Both the position numbers and the translations under genes were made by a program. Below the pieces are notes generated by a model, which saw nothing but the letters and a program-made list of their open reading frames with translations, did not search any database and was not told the origin of the DNA. From Pseudomonadota bacterium (lineage in GTDB: Bacteria; Pseudomonadota; Alphaproteobacteria; Rhodospirillales; Magnetospirillaceae): a DNA stretch of 34,490 nucleotides. This document shows positions 15,590-25,577 of the stretch, one piece after another (the first letter of the stretch is position 1; every line of letters begins with the position of its first letter). The stretch covers positions 1 through 34,490 of the forward strand of contig JAJXUO010000030.1 in assembly GCA_021782815.1 (NCBI GenBank), in the 5' to 3' direction.

Positions 15590-16129
15590 TCAGGCCTCCA
15601 CCACGCGGCGGTGAATTTCCGCGGTCAGGGTTTCGATCTGTTGGGTCAGGCCCTGGATGGTTTCGGTCAGTTGGGTGTTCTGCCGCATCATCTCCAGCAA
15701 CAGCTCGGTCTGTTGGGCCTGCAGGTTGCGCCGCTCCTCGCTGGCCTGGTGCAGGGCCTCGCGGTGCTGGGCGTCGGCCATGGCGTGCGCCTTGTCGCGG
15801 TCGGCTTGGCGTGTTTGCGCCAGCAGGATGAGGGGCGCGGCATAGGCGGCCTGCAGGCTGAAGGCCAGGTTCAGCAGAATGAACGGATAGACGTCGAACT
15901 TGGTGAAGCCCAGCACGTTGGCCAGGATCCACACCGATACCACCACCGTTTGCGCCACCAGAAACAGCGGCGTGCCGAAAAAGCGGGCGAAGGCCTCGGC
16001 CTTCAGGGCGAACCAGTCGTCGCCGAACACCGAGCTCAGATGCAGATGCGGCAGATGAAAGCGGAAGAACGGTTGCCTGGTGAGGTCTGACGCGGCGGAC
16101 GCGTGCGGGCTGTCGCTGGTGTCGTCCAT
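15590..16129 (-). CDS. DUF1003 membrane protein
   Basis: A 179-residue member of the DUF1003 family of unknown function. Two membrane spans in the middle (FLVAQTVVVSVWILANVL, and FDVYPFILLNLAFSLQAAYAAPLILLAQ) carry the family signature PFILLNLxFSLQAAYAAPLIL followed by a polar QTRQADRDK. The C-terminal half is a predicted coiled coil rich in Gln and Glu (HQASEERRNLQAQQTELLLEMMRQNTQL). A good AGAGGGA ribosome site lies 8 bases before ATG 16129. The phosphatase gene ends 21 bases upstream, so the two are probably one transcript. Confidence 0.93.
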   Translation of the reverse strand: MDDTSDSPHASAASDLTRQPFFRFHLPHLHLSSVFGDDWFALKAEAFARFFGTPLFLVAQTVVVSVWILANVLGFTKFDVYPFILLNLAFSLQAAYAAPLILLAQTRQADRDKAHAMADAQHREALHQASEERRNLQAQQTELLLEMMRQNTQLTETIQGLTQQIETLTAEIHRRVVEA

Positions 16130-16150
16130 GTTGGAAATCCCTCTTTTAAT

Positions 16151-16720
16151 TTAATCGGCGAGCGGCCGGACCACCCGGCGTTCGCGCCAGCCGCCGGTGT
16201 CCTCGGCGACGAATTCCAGCGGAATGGCGTTGGGCACCGGCGCCTCGCCATCGTCCAGGCCCATGGCGCGGCGCAGCACCCGGCAGGCTCCGGCGTGGGC
16301 CACCACCAGCACCGGGCCCGGCTGCGGCAAATCCCCGAGGGCGGCCAGGATGCGCGCGGCGAAGGCGGCGGCGCCCTCCGCGCCGTCCGGCGTGGCCGAG
16401 GGCGGCAGACGGAACAGTTCGTGATGGCTGCGCCCGGTCAGGCTGCCCCAGTGCCGTTCCTGCAAGCCCTCGATCACGGTGATCTCGGCCCCGATGAGGC
16501 GGGCGACGATCTCGGCGGTTTCCCGCGCCCGCGACAGCGGGCTGCTGGCGATGGCGCGGATGCCGCTGCCCCGCAGCAGGCGGGCGGCGCTTTCGGCCTG
16601 GCGGCGTCCTTCGGCGTTCAAGGGGATGTCGAGCTGGCCCATGACCAGACGCAGCTGGTTGTGATCGGTCACCCCATGGCGCAGGAAGAAGAAACTGGTA
16701 TGGGGCGGGGTCAGCGGCAT
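16151..16720 (-). CDS. Histidine phosphatase (phosphoglycerate mutase-like)
   Basis: Histidine phosphatase superfamily protein, 189 residues. The catalytic RHG motif is FFFLRHGVTDHN with His15 as the phospho-acceptor. Other conserved elements are ASSPLSRARETAEI (second phosphate-binding Arg), LQERHWGSLTGRSHHEL (the acid/base region) and VLVVAHAGACRVL (second catalytic His). These are cytoplasmic phosphomonoesterases or mutases. The substrate here is unknown; candidates include sugar phosphates and the alpha-ribazole phosphate of cobalamin synthesis. It is the first gene of a two-gene unit with DUF1003. Confidence 0.92.
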   Translation of the reverse strand: MPLTPPHTSFFFLRHGVTDHNQLRLVMGQLDIPLNAEGRRQAESAARLLRGSGIRAIASSPLSRARETAEIVARLIGAEITVIEGLQERHWGSLTGRSHHELFRLPPSATPDGAEGAAAFAARILAALGDLPQPGPVLVVAHAGACRVLRRAMGLDDGEAPVPNAIPLEFVAEDTGGWRERRVVRPLAD

Positions 16721-16864
16721 GAAAACTCGGAAGAGGCCTCAGGTGAACATGGTTTCGCCAGAGCAACGCCACAACCGTGGCGTTCTGTCAATCCCCGGAT
16801 GATATTCGCCGTCTTCTTGCGCCGGTCCACCGTTTCCCCCATCTTTGAGGGGAGGCTGGTTTTC

Positions 16865-17308
16865 ATGGAAGTGGCCGCGATGTCCCTGCTCGATCTGTTG
16901 CGCGACGATCCCATCCATCATCCCCACCATCCGGCGACGATTCCGTGGGAACGGGATGAATATGGCCATTATTACCGCCTGTTGCCGCTGCATGCGGATC
17001 AGTTGGGGCTCGAAGGCGAGGGCGGGGTCTATCTGCTGTGGCACTGGGGGCAGAGCCCGGAATGGATCTATGTGGGCGGGACCGACGATCTGGCCGCGTC
17101 TCTCGACTATGCCCGCAATACCGATCTCGTGCTGGAGTTCGAGCCCCGTGGCGGCATTTTCGTCACCTGGGCCTTCTTCAAGCCGGAATATCGCAGCGGC
17201 GTGGTGAATTACCTGAAGGGCGAATTGTCGCCCAAGATCGATCTGGTGCTGCCGCAGGATGGCCTCGACCCCCAGGCCGAGGCCATTCCGGTCAGCGCCC
17301 CGGCGTAA
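16865..17308 (+). CDS. Small protein with GIY-YIG-like core
   Basis: A 147-residue protein, start set by GAGGGGAGG nine bases upstream of ATG 16865 (ATG 16880 is also possible). The core GVYLLWHWGQSPEWIYVGGTDDLAASL (residues 54-80) has the spacing of a GIY-YIG nuclease fold: G-V-Y, about ten residues, Y-V-G, then a helix. Glu120 in VVNYLKGELSPKID could correspond to the metal-binding Glu. The Arg expected in the first helix of active nucleases is not evident, so it may be inactive or divergent. A similar fold by coincidence is possible. Its TAA overlaps the start of repeat A copy 4. Confidence 0.72.
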   Translation: MEVAAMSLLDLLRDDPIHHPHHPATIPWERDEYGHYYRLLPLHADQLGLEGEGGVYLLWHWGQSPEWIYVGGTDDLAASLDYARNTDLVLEFEPRGGIFVTWAFFKPEYRSGVVNYLKGELSPKIDLVLPQDGLDPQAEAIPVSAPA

Positions 17309-17455
17309 TACCAAATTGCAGTGATCGGAACCGATCACTGCACCCTCAAGCGGCGGGCGGGGTCTTCCAGACCCCTTGCCTAACGCGCCATCAGGCGCGC
17401 GTCGCCTTGCTCCTAACCGGCGCCGCGATGAGTCAAACTCATCGCGGCTTGGTAT
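17308..17455 (+). repeat. Repeat A copy 4 (148 bp, complete)
   Basis: The copy begins ATACCAA on the last base of a TAA stop and ends TTGGTAT. Its second hairpin reads GGGGTCT-TCC-AGACCCC in place of GGGTTTC-TCC-GAAACCC: the loop is kept and three pairs are exchanged. Terminal hairpin arms are GCCGCGATGAGT/ACTCATCGCGGC. Confidence 0.9.
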
Positions 17456-17478
17456 AAAACACCGGGGCGGCGGCGGTT

Positions 17479-19506
17479 TTACTGCGCCGCCAGCAGGGCC
17501 TTGCGGTCGTCCACCACCTTGTCGGCGGCCTTGCCGGTCAGTTCCTGCAGATGGTCGAAGCGCCACGAGAAGGTGCCCACCCCCATGGTCAGCGAGCGCA
17601 GCTCGACGATGAGGTCGCTCATTTCGGCCTGGGGCAGGTGGGCATGCACCACATCCCAGCCCTTCCAGCCGTCCTTGGCCTCGAAGCCCAGGATCTGGCC
17701 GCGCCGGGTGGAGAGGATGCGCTGCGCCTTCGAGGTGCAGTCGGCCGGCACGGCGATCTCCACCGCCAGGATCGGTTCCAGCAGCACCGGATCGCATTTG
17801 GGCAGGCCCTCGCCCATGGCGATGTGGGCGGCGGTTTTGAAGGCCTGATCGGAACTGTCGACGGGGTGATAACTGCCGTCGGTCAGGGTGACCTTGAGAT
17901 CCACCACCGGAAAGCCCAGCGGGCCGCGCCCCAAGGTTTCGGCCACGCCGTCGCCCACCGCCGGGATATACTGCCTGGGCACCACGCCGCCGCTGATGCT
18001 GTCGGCGAAGGTGAAGCCGGCGCCGCGCGGCTGCGGCTCGATGACGATCTGGATATCGCCGAACTGGCCATGCCCGCCCGATTGGCGTTTGTGGCGCCCG
18101 TGCTCCGAGATGCTTTTGCGGATGGTTTCCTTGTAGGGCACCTGGGGGCGATGGCCGCTGACCGTCAGGTTGAAGCGGCTTTTCAGCCGTTCCAGCGCCA
18201 CCTGCAGATGGATTTCCCCCTGGCCCCACAGCACCAGTTCGCCGGTATCGGGCGATTGCTGCAGGCTGGTCGCGGGATCGTCCTCGGCCAGGCGGGCCAG
18301 GGCGGTGGTGAGCTTGACCTCGTCCTGCTTCTTCTCGGTGGACACCGCCAGCGGGAACAGCGGCGGCAGCGGCGCCGGCCAGGGGGCGGCTCCGGGCTCG
18401 GCCTCGCCCAGCCAGTCGCCGGTCTGTACCGGATCAAGGCGGCCCAGGGCGACGATCTCGCCGGTTTCGGCGCGGGGGCATTTGCTCAGGCCGCCCGCCG
18501 TCGGGGCGAACAGGCCGGAGGGGCGCAGACCGTTTACCGTGTCGCCTTCCTGCAGGGCGCCGCGCAGCAGGCGGGCGTAGCTCATTTTGCCGGTATGGGG
18601 GGTATGCACGGTTTTGAAGACGCGGGCCAGGGCCGGGCCTTGCGCGCGCACGCCGGCGCGCTGGCGGCAGTCAGCCAGGTCCGGCACATCGTGGCGCAGG
18701 CATTTCCACAGGCGGCGCACGCCGTGGTCCAGCAGGGCCGAGCCGAAAAACACCGGCACCACCAGATCGGCGGCCAGATCGCGCGACAGCGACTGGTAAA
18801 GCTCGGCCGAGGGCGGGGCGATATCCGACAGCAGCTCTTCCAGCAAATGGTCGTCGAAATCGGCCAGATGCTCCATCATCTCCTGGCGGGCGCTCTGTTC
18901 GTCGGCCAAGGCGGCGGCGGGCAGGCCGACCAGATCGGAGGCCTGGCCCTCGCGGTAGCGGTAGGCCCGCTCGCTGACCAGATCCACATAACCGGTCAGG
19001 ACGCCGTCCTGATGCAGCGGCAGTTCACGCAGCAACAGCGGCCGTTCGGACACCGCCTGCAACGCCTCCAGGCAGGCCTTCAAGGGCGCGTCGACGCTTT
19101 CCGCCTTGTTGATGAACAGGATATGGGGGATGGCGTTGGCATCGAGAAACTTCAGCAGCGGCGCCGCCATCACGGCGCGGGCCGGATCGGCCTCCACCAC
19201 CACCACGGCGGCGTCGGCCACCAGGAGGCCGTGATAGGCGTCCTGCTGAAACTCCACCGAGCCGGGGCAGTCGAGCAGGGTCCAGTCCTCGTCCAGATAC
19301 CGGGCGCGGGCGATATTGGTTTCAACGCTCATCAGATGTTGCCGGGCCTCGGGCGAGGCGTCGCCCAGGCTGGTGCCGCCTTGCACCGAGCCCTTGCGGG
19401 GTAGGGTGCCGGCGGCGGCGAGCAGGCTTTCCAGCAGGGAGGTTTTGCCGCTGGCGTAGGGGCCCACCAGGGCGGCGACGCGGGGCGACTTGGACGGGGT
19501 GGTCAT
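17479..19506 (-). CDS. EF-G-like translational GTPase
   Basis: Paralogue of elongation factor G, 675 residues, with the same five-domain order. GTP-binding motifs deviate from true EF-G: G1 is GPYASGKT (residues 15-22) where EF-G has AHIDAGKT, G3 is DCPGS (79-83) where EF-G has DTPGH, and G4 is NKAE (133-136) where NKxD is usual. Domain IV begins near VPYKETIRKSISEHGRHKRQSGGHGQFGD. Such EF-G-like proteins occur beside normal FusA and may act in stress or ribosome recycling. The missing His after DCPG suggests altered GTP hydrolysis. AAGGAGGG directly before ATG 19506 fixes the start; longer readings run into repeat A. Confidence 0.92.
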   Translation of the reverse strand: MTTPSKSPRVAALVGPYASGKTSLLESLLAAAGTLPRKGSVQGGTSLGDASPEARQHLMSVETNIARARYLDEDWTLLDCPGSVEFQQDAYHGLLVADAAVVVVEADPARAVMAAPLLKFLDANAIPHILFINKAESVDAPLKACLEALQAVSERPLLLRELPLHQDGVLTGYVDLVSERAYRYREGQASDLVGLPAAALADEQSARQEMMEHLADFDDHLLEELLSDIAPPSAELYQSLSRDLAADLVVPVFFGSALLDHGVRRLWKCLRHDVPDLADCRQRAGVRAQGPALARVFKTVHTPHTGKMSYARLLRGALQEGDTVNGLRPSGLFAPTAGGLSKCPRAETGEIVALGRLDPVQTGDWLGEAEPGAAPWPAPLPPLFPLAVSTEKKQDEVKLTTALARLAEDDPATSLQQSPDTGELVLWGQGEIHLQVALERLKSRFNLTVSGHRPQVPYKETIRKSISEHGRHKRQSGGHGQFGDIQIVIEPQPRGAGFTFADSISGGVVPRQYIPAVGDGVAETLGRGPLGFPVVDLKVTLTDGSYHPVDSSDQAFKTAAHIAMGEGLPKCDPVLLEPILAVEIAVPADCTSKAQRILSTRRGQILGFEAKDGWKGWDVVHAHLPQAEMSDLIVELRSLTMGVGTFSWRFDHLQELTGKAADKVVDDRKALLAAQ

Positions 19507-19519
19507 TTTTACCCTCCTT

Positions 19520-19669
19520 ATTCCCAATCCCGTTGATCGGAACCGATCAACGGAGTCCCTCAAGCGGCGGGCGGGGTCTTCCAGACCCCTTGCCTAACGT
19601 GCCATCAGGCGCGCGTCGCCTTGCTCCTCACCGGCGTCGCGATGAGTCAAACTCATCGCGACTTGGTCT
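19520..19669 (+). repeat. Repeat A copy 5 (variant ends)
   Basis: Full-length copy with both alternative stems (CCGTTGATCGG/CCGATCAACGG and GGGGTCT/AGACCCC). Its ends are degenerate (ATTCCCAA and TTGGTCT). It is the only copy not placed behind a gene in its own orientation, since it lies in front of the EF-G-like gene on the other strand. Bases 19670-19876 hold no gene I can support. They contain a 12-bp direct repeat TTGCGAAATGCG (19764 and 19801) and a palindrome TGGCGGA-TT-TCCGCCA (19840-19855). Confidence 0.85.
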
Positions 19670-19876
19670 TATTCCTTATACCGCCCGGCCAATGCTGGCG
19701 CCGACCGGTGGTCTGCAACGATGGTCCACCCGCTCATGGCGTCTGGCAACAAGAAACATCTTTTTGCGAAATGCGCGGCGCTCCTTCGCCTCAAGCTGCG
19801 TTGCGAAATGCGAAAAAGACGGAGGGTATCCTTTCCTAAGTGGCGGATTTCCGCCATTTTTCCCGTGCCAGGCAGT

Positions 19877-19892
19877 TGGTACGGACTTTGCT
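19877..19892 (+). promoter_or_regulatory. Sigma-54 promoter match before the 62-aa gene
   Basis: TGGTACG-GACT-TTGCT fits TGGYACG-N4-TTGCW at every defined position, with exactly 10 bases between the -24 GG and the -12 GC. The start point would fall near 19903, about 30 bases before the ATG. A palindrome at 19840-19855 and a 12-bp direct repeat further up are possible activator sites. Confidence 0.75.
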
Positions 19893-19932
19893 TTTGAAAG
19901 GGCATGGGATCTTGGATCGAGAGGAGGCAGTC

Positions 19933-20121
19933 ATGACGGGAAGCACCTTTGTCTGTTGGCGCTCGACCAATCCCAGTGCCGGTTGGACCATCTATCAGGT
20001 GGACGACGAGGGAAAAAGAGCGGCCCTGGCGAGTTTCAAGAACTATCTTGATGCCGCCCGTACCCTGCGGCAATTGCGGGGTGCTTCCGGGCCGTTGCAC
20101 GCGATGAAGCCGGCCTTTTAA
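19933..20121 (+). CDS. Small protein (62 aa), probably sigma-54 dependent
   Basis: A 62-residue soluble protein, MTGSTFVCWRSTNPSAGWTIYQVDDEGKRAALASFKNYLDAARTLRQLRG..., with no signal or membrane segment. The start is fixed by GAGGAGG five bases upstream. The N-terminal half looks like a short beta-sheet and the C-terminal half like one helix. I recognise no family. It has its own sigma-54 promoter match and a strong terminator 45 bases after its stop, so it is a single-gene unit. This supports a real, regulated gene despite its size. Confidence 0.72.
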   Translation: MTGSTFVCWRSTNPSAGWTIYQVDDEGKRAALASFKNYLDAARTLRQLRGASGPLHAMKPAF

Positions 20122-20165
20122 GAAGAAAAGACAAAAATATCAAAAAAACTTCGAATAAGAGCAAT

Positions 20166-20198
20166 AAAAAAGGGGGCCAAAGGCCCCCTTCTCTTTTT
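20166..20198. terminator. Bidirectional intrinsic terminator
   Basis: Stem GGGGGCC-AAA-GGCCCCC (20172-20188), preceded by a run of six A and followed by a T-rich tract. It can stop both the 62-aa gene transcript (plus) and the aspartate aminotransferase transcript (minus). Confidence 0.9.
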
Positions 20199-20213
20199 GC
20201 GTTCCGTTAAAAC

Positions 20214-22588
<2,375 letters not shown>

Positions 22589-22629
22589 GGCTCTTCTTCC
22601 CGTTTGGTCGTGATCTTTGCCGGGTGATC

Positions 22630-22645
22630 AGCAAGCGCCGTGCCA
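22630..22645 (-). promoter_or_regulatory. Sigma-54 promoter (perfect consensus) for the Cache-type receptor
   Basis: Read on the minus strand: TGGCACG-GCGC-TTGCT, matching every defined consensus base with correct GG-N10-GC spacing. Predicted start near 22619, leaving a leader of about 31 bases that ends in GGAAGAAGAGCC before ATG 22588. Confidence 0.88.
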
Positions 22646-22699
22646 TGCATGAAAAAGCGGCAAAGGCTGGGGTTGGCGCGGTGGGGGTAAAAAAGCGGC

Positions 22700-22775
22700 G
22701 GCATATTGCCTATTTCGGCGGCGCAGCATTGCCCAAGGATGATGCAGATTTTAAAGTTTCGGCGACAGTTGTCGC
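22700..22775. promoter_or_regulatory. Candidate enhancer sites between the divergent sigma-54 promoters
   Basis: Two palindromes lie between the divergent promoters. GGCA-TAT-TGCC (22700-22710) is about 85 bases upstream of the minus-strand start. GCGACA-GT-TGTCGC (22762-22775) is about 75 bases upstream of the plus-strand start. These are normal distances for sigma-54 activator sites. Neither matches the NifA motif TGT-N10-ACA. Function is inferred from position and symmetry only. Confidence 0.4.
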
Positions 22776-22818
22776 ATTCCGGGGGCGGCGAGACTGGAAT
22801 ACGGCCGGAATGGCGCCC

Positions 22819-22834
22819 TGGCATAGTCCTTGCT
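22819..22834 (+). promoter_or_regulatory. Sigma-54 promoter match for the MCP-UrtA fusion
   Basis: TGGCATA-GTCC-TTGCT keeps TGGCA, TTGCT and the exact GG-N10-GC spacing; only two bases (CG to TA) deviate. Predicted start near 22845, followed by GGAGG (22860-22864) and ATG 22873. Confidence 0.72.
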
Positions 22835-22872
22835 GCGGGTGGCCGGGGGATGATCTGACGGAGGTCCGGCCT

Positions 22873-25026
22873 ATGGCGACACGGTTTCTGAACGGTTCAT
22901 TGCGCGCTCTGGCGGCGGCGGCGGCGGAGATCGCCGACGGCAACCGCTATTGCAAGGTGCCCTGCCTGGGGCAGGCGGGGGCGGCCGGGGATTTGGCCCA
23001 GGCTCTGGACCGGTTGCGTCACCAGTTGCTGGAGGCCGATGGCGCCGTGGCCGAACGGGAGGCCGACGGCGAGCACGAGGAACAGCGGCGCGCCTCGCTG
23101 GAACTGTTTGTTACCCGCTTCGAGACGGCGGTGGCCGAGGTGCAAAGCTCGCTGGCGGGCTCGGCCGGAGAGATGCGCACGGCGGCCACCGCCCTGGCCG
23201 ATCAGGCCGGACGGGTGTCGGCGCGCAGCCAGGCGGTGGAAACCTCGGCCCGCGTCACCACCCAGGAGGTGGGCACCCTGGCCGAGGCCACAGGCCAGCT
23301 CGACCAGTCGCTGGGGGAACTGGAGGGGCGGGCCGGACACGCCGCCGAGGGCATCGTCGCGGCGGTGGCCCGGATCGACGCCGCCGACGCGGTGATCCGC
23401 GATCTGGCCGGCGCCGCCGAAAAGATCGGCGGCATGGCCCATGTCATCGCCGATATCGCCGGACAGACCCGCATGCTGGCCTTGAACGCCACCATCGAGG
23501 CGGCGCGGGCCGGCGAGGCCGGCCGGGGCTTCGCCGTGGTGGCCTCGGAGGTGAAGAATCTGGTGGCCGAGACCGAAAAGGCCACCGGCGACATCGACGG
23601 CTTCGCCCGCGGCATCCAGCAGGCCGCCAGCGAGACCATGGAGGCCATGGGGGCCATCGGCAGCGCCATGCGCGACGTTAACGCCCTGGTGGCGGCGGTG
23701 GCGGCGGCCACGCATCAGCAAAGCGCCGCCAGCCGCACCATCGCCGCCGGGGTGGGCAACACCGCGGCCGAGGCCCGCGACATGCAGGCGGCCATCCACG
23801 AGGTGTCCACCGCCACCGAACAGACCCGCTCCGAGGCCGACCGCGTGCATCTGGCGGCGGAAGGCTTGAGCGAACAGTCGGAGCGGCTGCGGCTGGCGGT
23901 GGCCGGTTTCCTCGACAATATGGATCATGGCGCCATCCGCATCGGCGTGCTGCATTCCTTGAGCGGCGGCTCGGCGGTGGGCGAGCGGCCCCTGAAGGAT
24001 GTGCTGCGCATGGAGGTGGAGGCGTTGAACGCCCGGGGCGGACTGCTGGGCCGCCCGGTGGAGGCGCTGTTCTACAATCCCCGCTCCACGCCGGAACGCT
24101 ATGCCGAGCTGGCCGAGCAGGCCCTGGGCCAGGACAGGGTGGCGGCGCTGTTCGGCACCTGGAGCTCCACCTCGCGCAAGCTGGTGCTGCCGGTGCTGGC
24201 CCGCCACGACGGGTTGCTGTTCTATCCCTCGCAGTACGAGGGCGGCGAACAGGACGCCCGCGTGGTCTATTGCGGCGCCCCGCCCAATCAGCAGCTGCTG
24301 CCCGCCGTGGCGCATCTGATGACGGCCGAGGGCGGCGGCTATCGCCGTTTCTTCCTGGTGGGCAACGATACCCTCTACCCGCGCGAGACCCACAAGGTGC
24401 TCACCGCCTTCCTGGCGGAAAAAGGCGTGCCGGCGGCGGCGGTGCGGGAACGCCTGCTGCCGGTGGGGGCCGACGACTGGAGCCGGGTGGCGGCCGAGAT
24501 CCGCGCCTTCTGCAAGAGCGGCGACGGCCCGGCCCTGGTGGTCAGCACCGTGGGCGGCGAGTCCAACTTCTATTTCTTCCGCGAGATGGAGGGGGCGGGC
24601 GTACCGGTGCTGACGGTGTCCATCGGCGAAACCGAGGCGGCGCAAATGTCCGCCGCCAGCCTGAGGGGCACTCTGGTGGCGTGGAATTACCTGATGGCGG
24701 TGGACAGCCCGGAAAACGCGCGCTTCCTGGCCGACTGGCGGGCCTATTGCCAGGATCCCCGGGCGGTGAGCAACGACGCCATGGAGGCCTCGGTCCTGGC
24801 CTTCCGCCTGTGGGCGCGGGCGGTGGAGGCGGCGGGCATGCCCGATGCCGCCCGGGTGCGCGCCGTGCTGCCGACGCAAACGGTGCGTTCGCTCACCGGC
24901 TTCGATCTGCGCCTGGATGCCGCCAACCACCATCTGCACAAACCGGCCATGCTGGGGCGGCTGGAGGCGGACGGCGCCATCAAAATCCTGTGGCGCTCCT
25001 CCGGGCTGATCGCTCCCGAGCCCTGA
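22873..25026 (+). CDS. Cytosolic chemoreceptor fused to a UrtA/AmiC-like ligand-binding domain
   Basis: A 717-residue protein with no signal peptide and no membrane helix. Residues 1-80 are a helical lead-in. Residues 80-350 form an MCP signalling domain with the intact tip [40 protein letters not shown] (193-231). From residue 355 it becomes a type I solute-binding protein closest in motifs to urea-binding UrtA and amide-binding Ami[69 protein letters not shown] and [11 protein letters not shown]. UrtA is normally periplasmic, whereas this copy must work inside the cell. I infer chemotaxis toward urea or short amides, or toward the cell's own nitrogen state, through CheA/CheW. GGAGG eight bases upstream fixes the start. 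Confidence 0.92.
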   Translation: MATRFLNGSLRALAAAAAEIADGNRYCKVPCLGQAGAAGDLAQALDRLRHQLLEADGAVAEREADGEHEEQRRASLELFVTRFETAVAEVQSSLAGSAGEMRTAATALADQAGRVSARSQAVETSARVTTQEVGTLAEATGQLDQSLGELEGRAGHAAEGIVAAVARIDAADAVIRDLAGAAEKIGGMAHVIADIAGQTRMLALNATIEAARAGEAGRGFAVVASEVKNLVAETEKATGDIDGFARGIQQAASETMEAMGAIGSAMRDVNALVAAVAAATHQQSAASRTIAAGVGNTAAEARDMQAAIHEVSTATEQTRSEADRVHLAAEGLSEQSERLRLAVAGFLDNMDHGAIRIGVLHSLSGGSAVGERPLKDVLRMEVEALNARGGLLGRPVEALFYNPRSTPERYAELAEQALGQDRVAALFGTWSSTSRKLVLPVLARHDGLLFYPSQYEGGEQDARVVYCGAPPNQQLLPAVAHLMTAEGGGYRRFFLVGNDTLYPRETHKVLTAFLAEKGVPAAAVRERLLPVGADDWSRVAAEIRAFCKSGDGPALVVSTVGGESNFYFFREMEGAGVPVLTVSIGETEAAQMSAASLRGTLVAWNYLMAVDSPENARFLADWRAYCQDPRAVSNDAMEASVLAFRLWARAVEAAGMPDAARVRAVLPTQTVRSLTGFDLRLDAANHHLHKPAMLGRLEADGAIKILWRSSGLIAPEP

Positions 25027-25033
25027 GACCGGG

Positions 25034-25543
25034 CTACGCCTCCTCGTCCTCGTCCTCGTCCTCGTCCGCGTCGTCGTCGTCCAGCGGCCCGCCTTCCTCC
25101 AACTCCTCCGGGGTGGCCGGGCGGATGTCGGCGACGATGCAGGAAAACACCAGGGGCACTCCGGCCAGGGGATGGTTGCCGTCGAGGGTGACCATGTCGT
25201 CGTCGACCTCGGTCACCAGAAACAGGGTGATGTCCTCGCCGTCGGGGCCGCGCTGTTCGAACATGCGGCCGGGGGCGACATCATCGGGGAACAGGGCGCG
25301 GGGTTCTTGGCGGATCAGGGCGGGGTCGAAATCGCCATAGGCCTCGTGCGGTTGCAGTTCCACCCGGAAAGCGGCGCCCTTGGCCTTGCCGTCCAGGCCG
25401 TCCTCGATCACCGGGAACAGGGCGCCGTAGCCGCCATGCAGATAGACCAGCGGTTTTTGTCCGGCGTCCACCATCTCGCCCCGGGGGCCGGTGACACGGT
25501 AGTCGAGGGTGACGATGTGATCCTTGGCGATGACGGTGCTCAT
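25034..25543 (-). CDS. slyD: SlyD-like FKBP peptidyl-prolyl isomerase
   Basis: FKBP-type cis-trans prolyl isomerase and chaperone, 169 residues. Start MSTVIAKDHIVTLDYRVTG, then LHGGYGALFPVIEDGLDGKAKG (first FKBP segment), the inserted chaperone flap PHEAYGDFDPALIRQEPRALFPD, and the return segment TLDGNHPLAGVPLVFSCIVADIRPAT. These are in SlyD order. The tail is a run of Asp and Glu (about residues 155-168), not the His-rich nickel-binding tail of E. coli SlyD. A TCCTCG hexamer repeat at 25041-25067 encodes it and could vary in length in frame. The gene is convergent with the MCP-UrtA fusion with only 7 bases between stops. Confidence 0.92.
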   Translation of the reverse strand: MSTVIAKDHIVTLDYRVTGPRGEMVDAGQKPLVYLHGGYGALFPVIEDGLDGKAKGAAFRVELQPHEAYGDFDPALIRQEPRALFPDDVAPGRMFEQRGPDGEDITLFLVTEVDDDMVTLDGNHPLAGVPLVFSCIVADIRPATPEELEEGGPLDDDDADEDEDEDEEA

Positions 25544-25577
25544 GAAAAGGGCCTTGTTAAGACGTCGGGGTGGGCGA

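Noticed and set aside
16765-16784. Hairpin AACGCCAC-AACC-GTGGCGTT as terminator or operator.
   Set aside because: It lies between the divergent starts of the histidine phosphatase and the GIY-YIG-like gene, with no T-run; an operator is possible but nothing supports it further.
22700-22775. Possible NifA or NtrC site between the sigma-54 promoters.
   Set aside because: Palindromes exist but neither TGT-N10-ACA nor a clear GCACC/GGTGC arrangement is present, so no specific activator is named.
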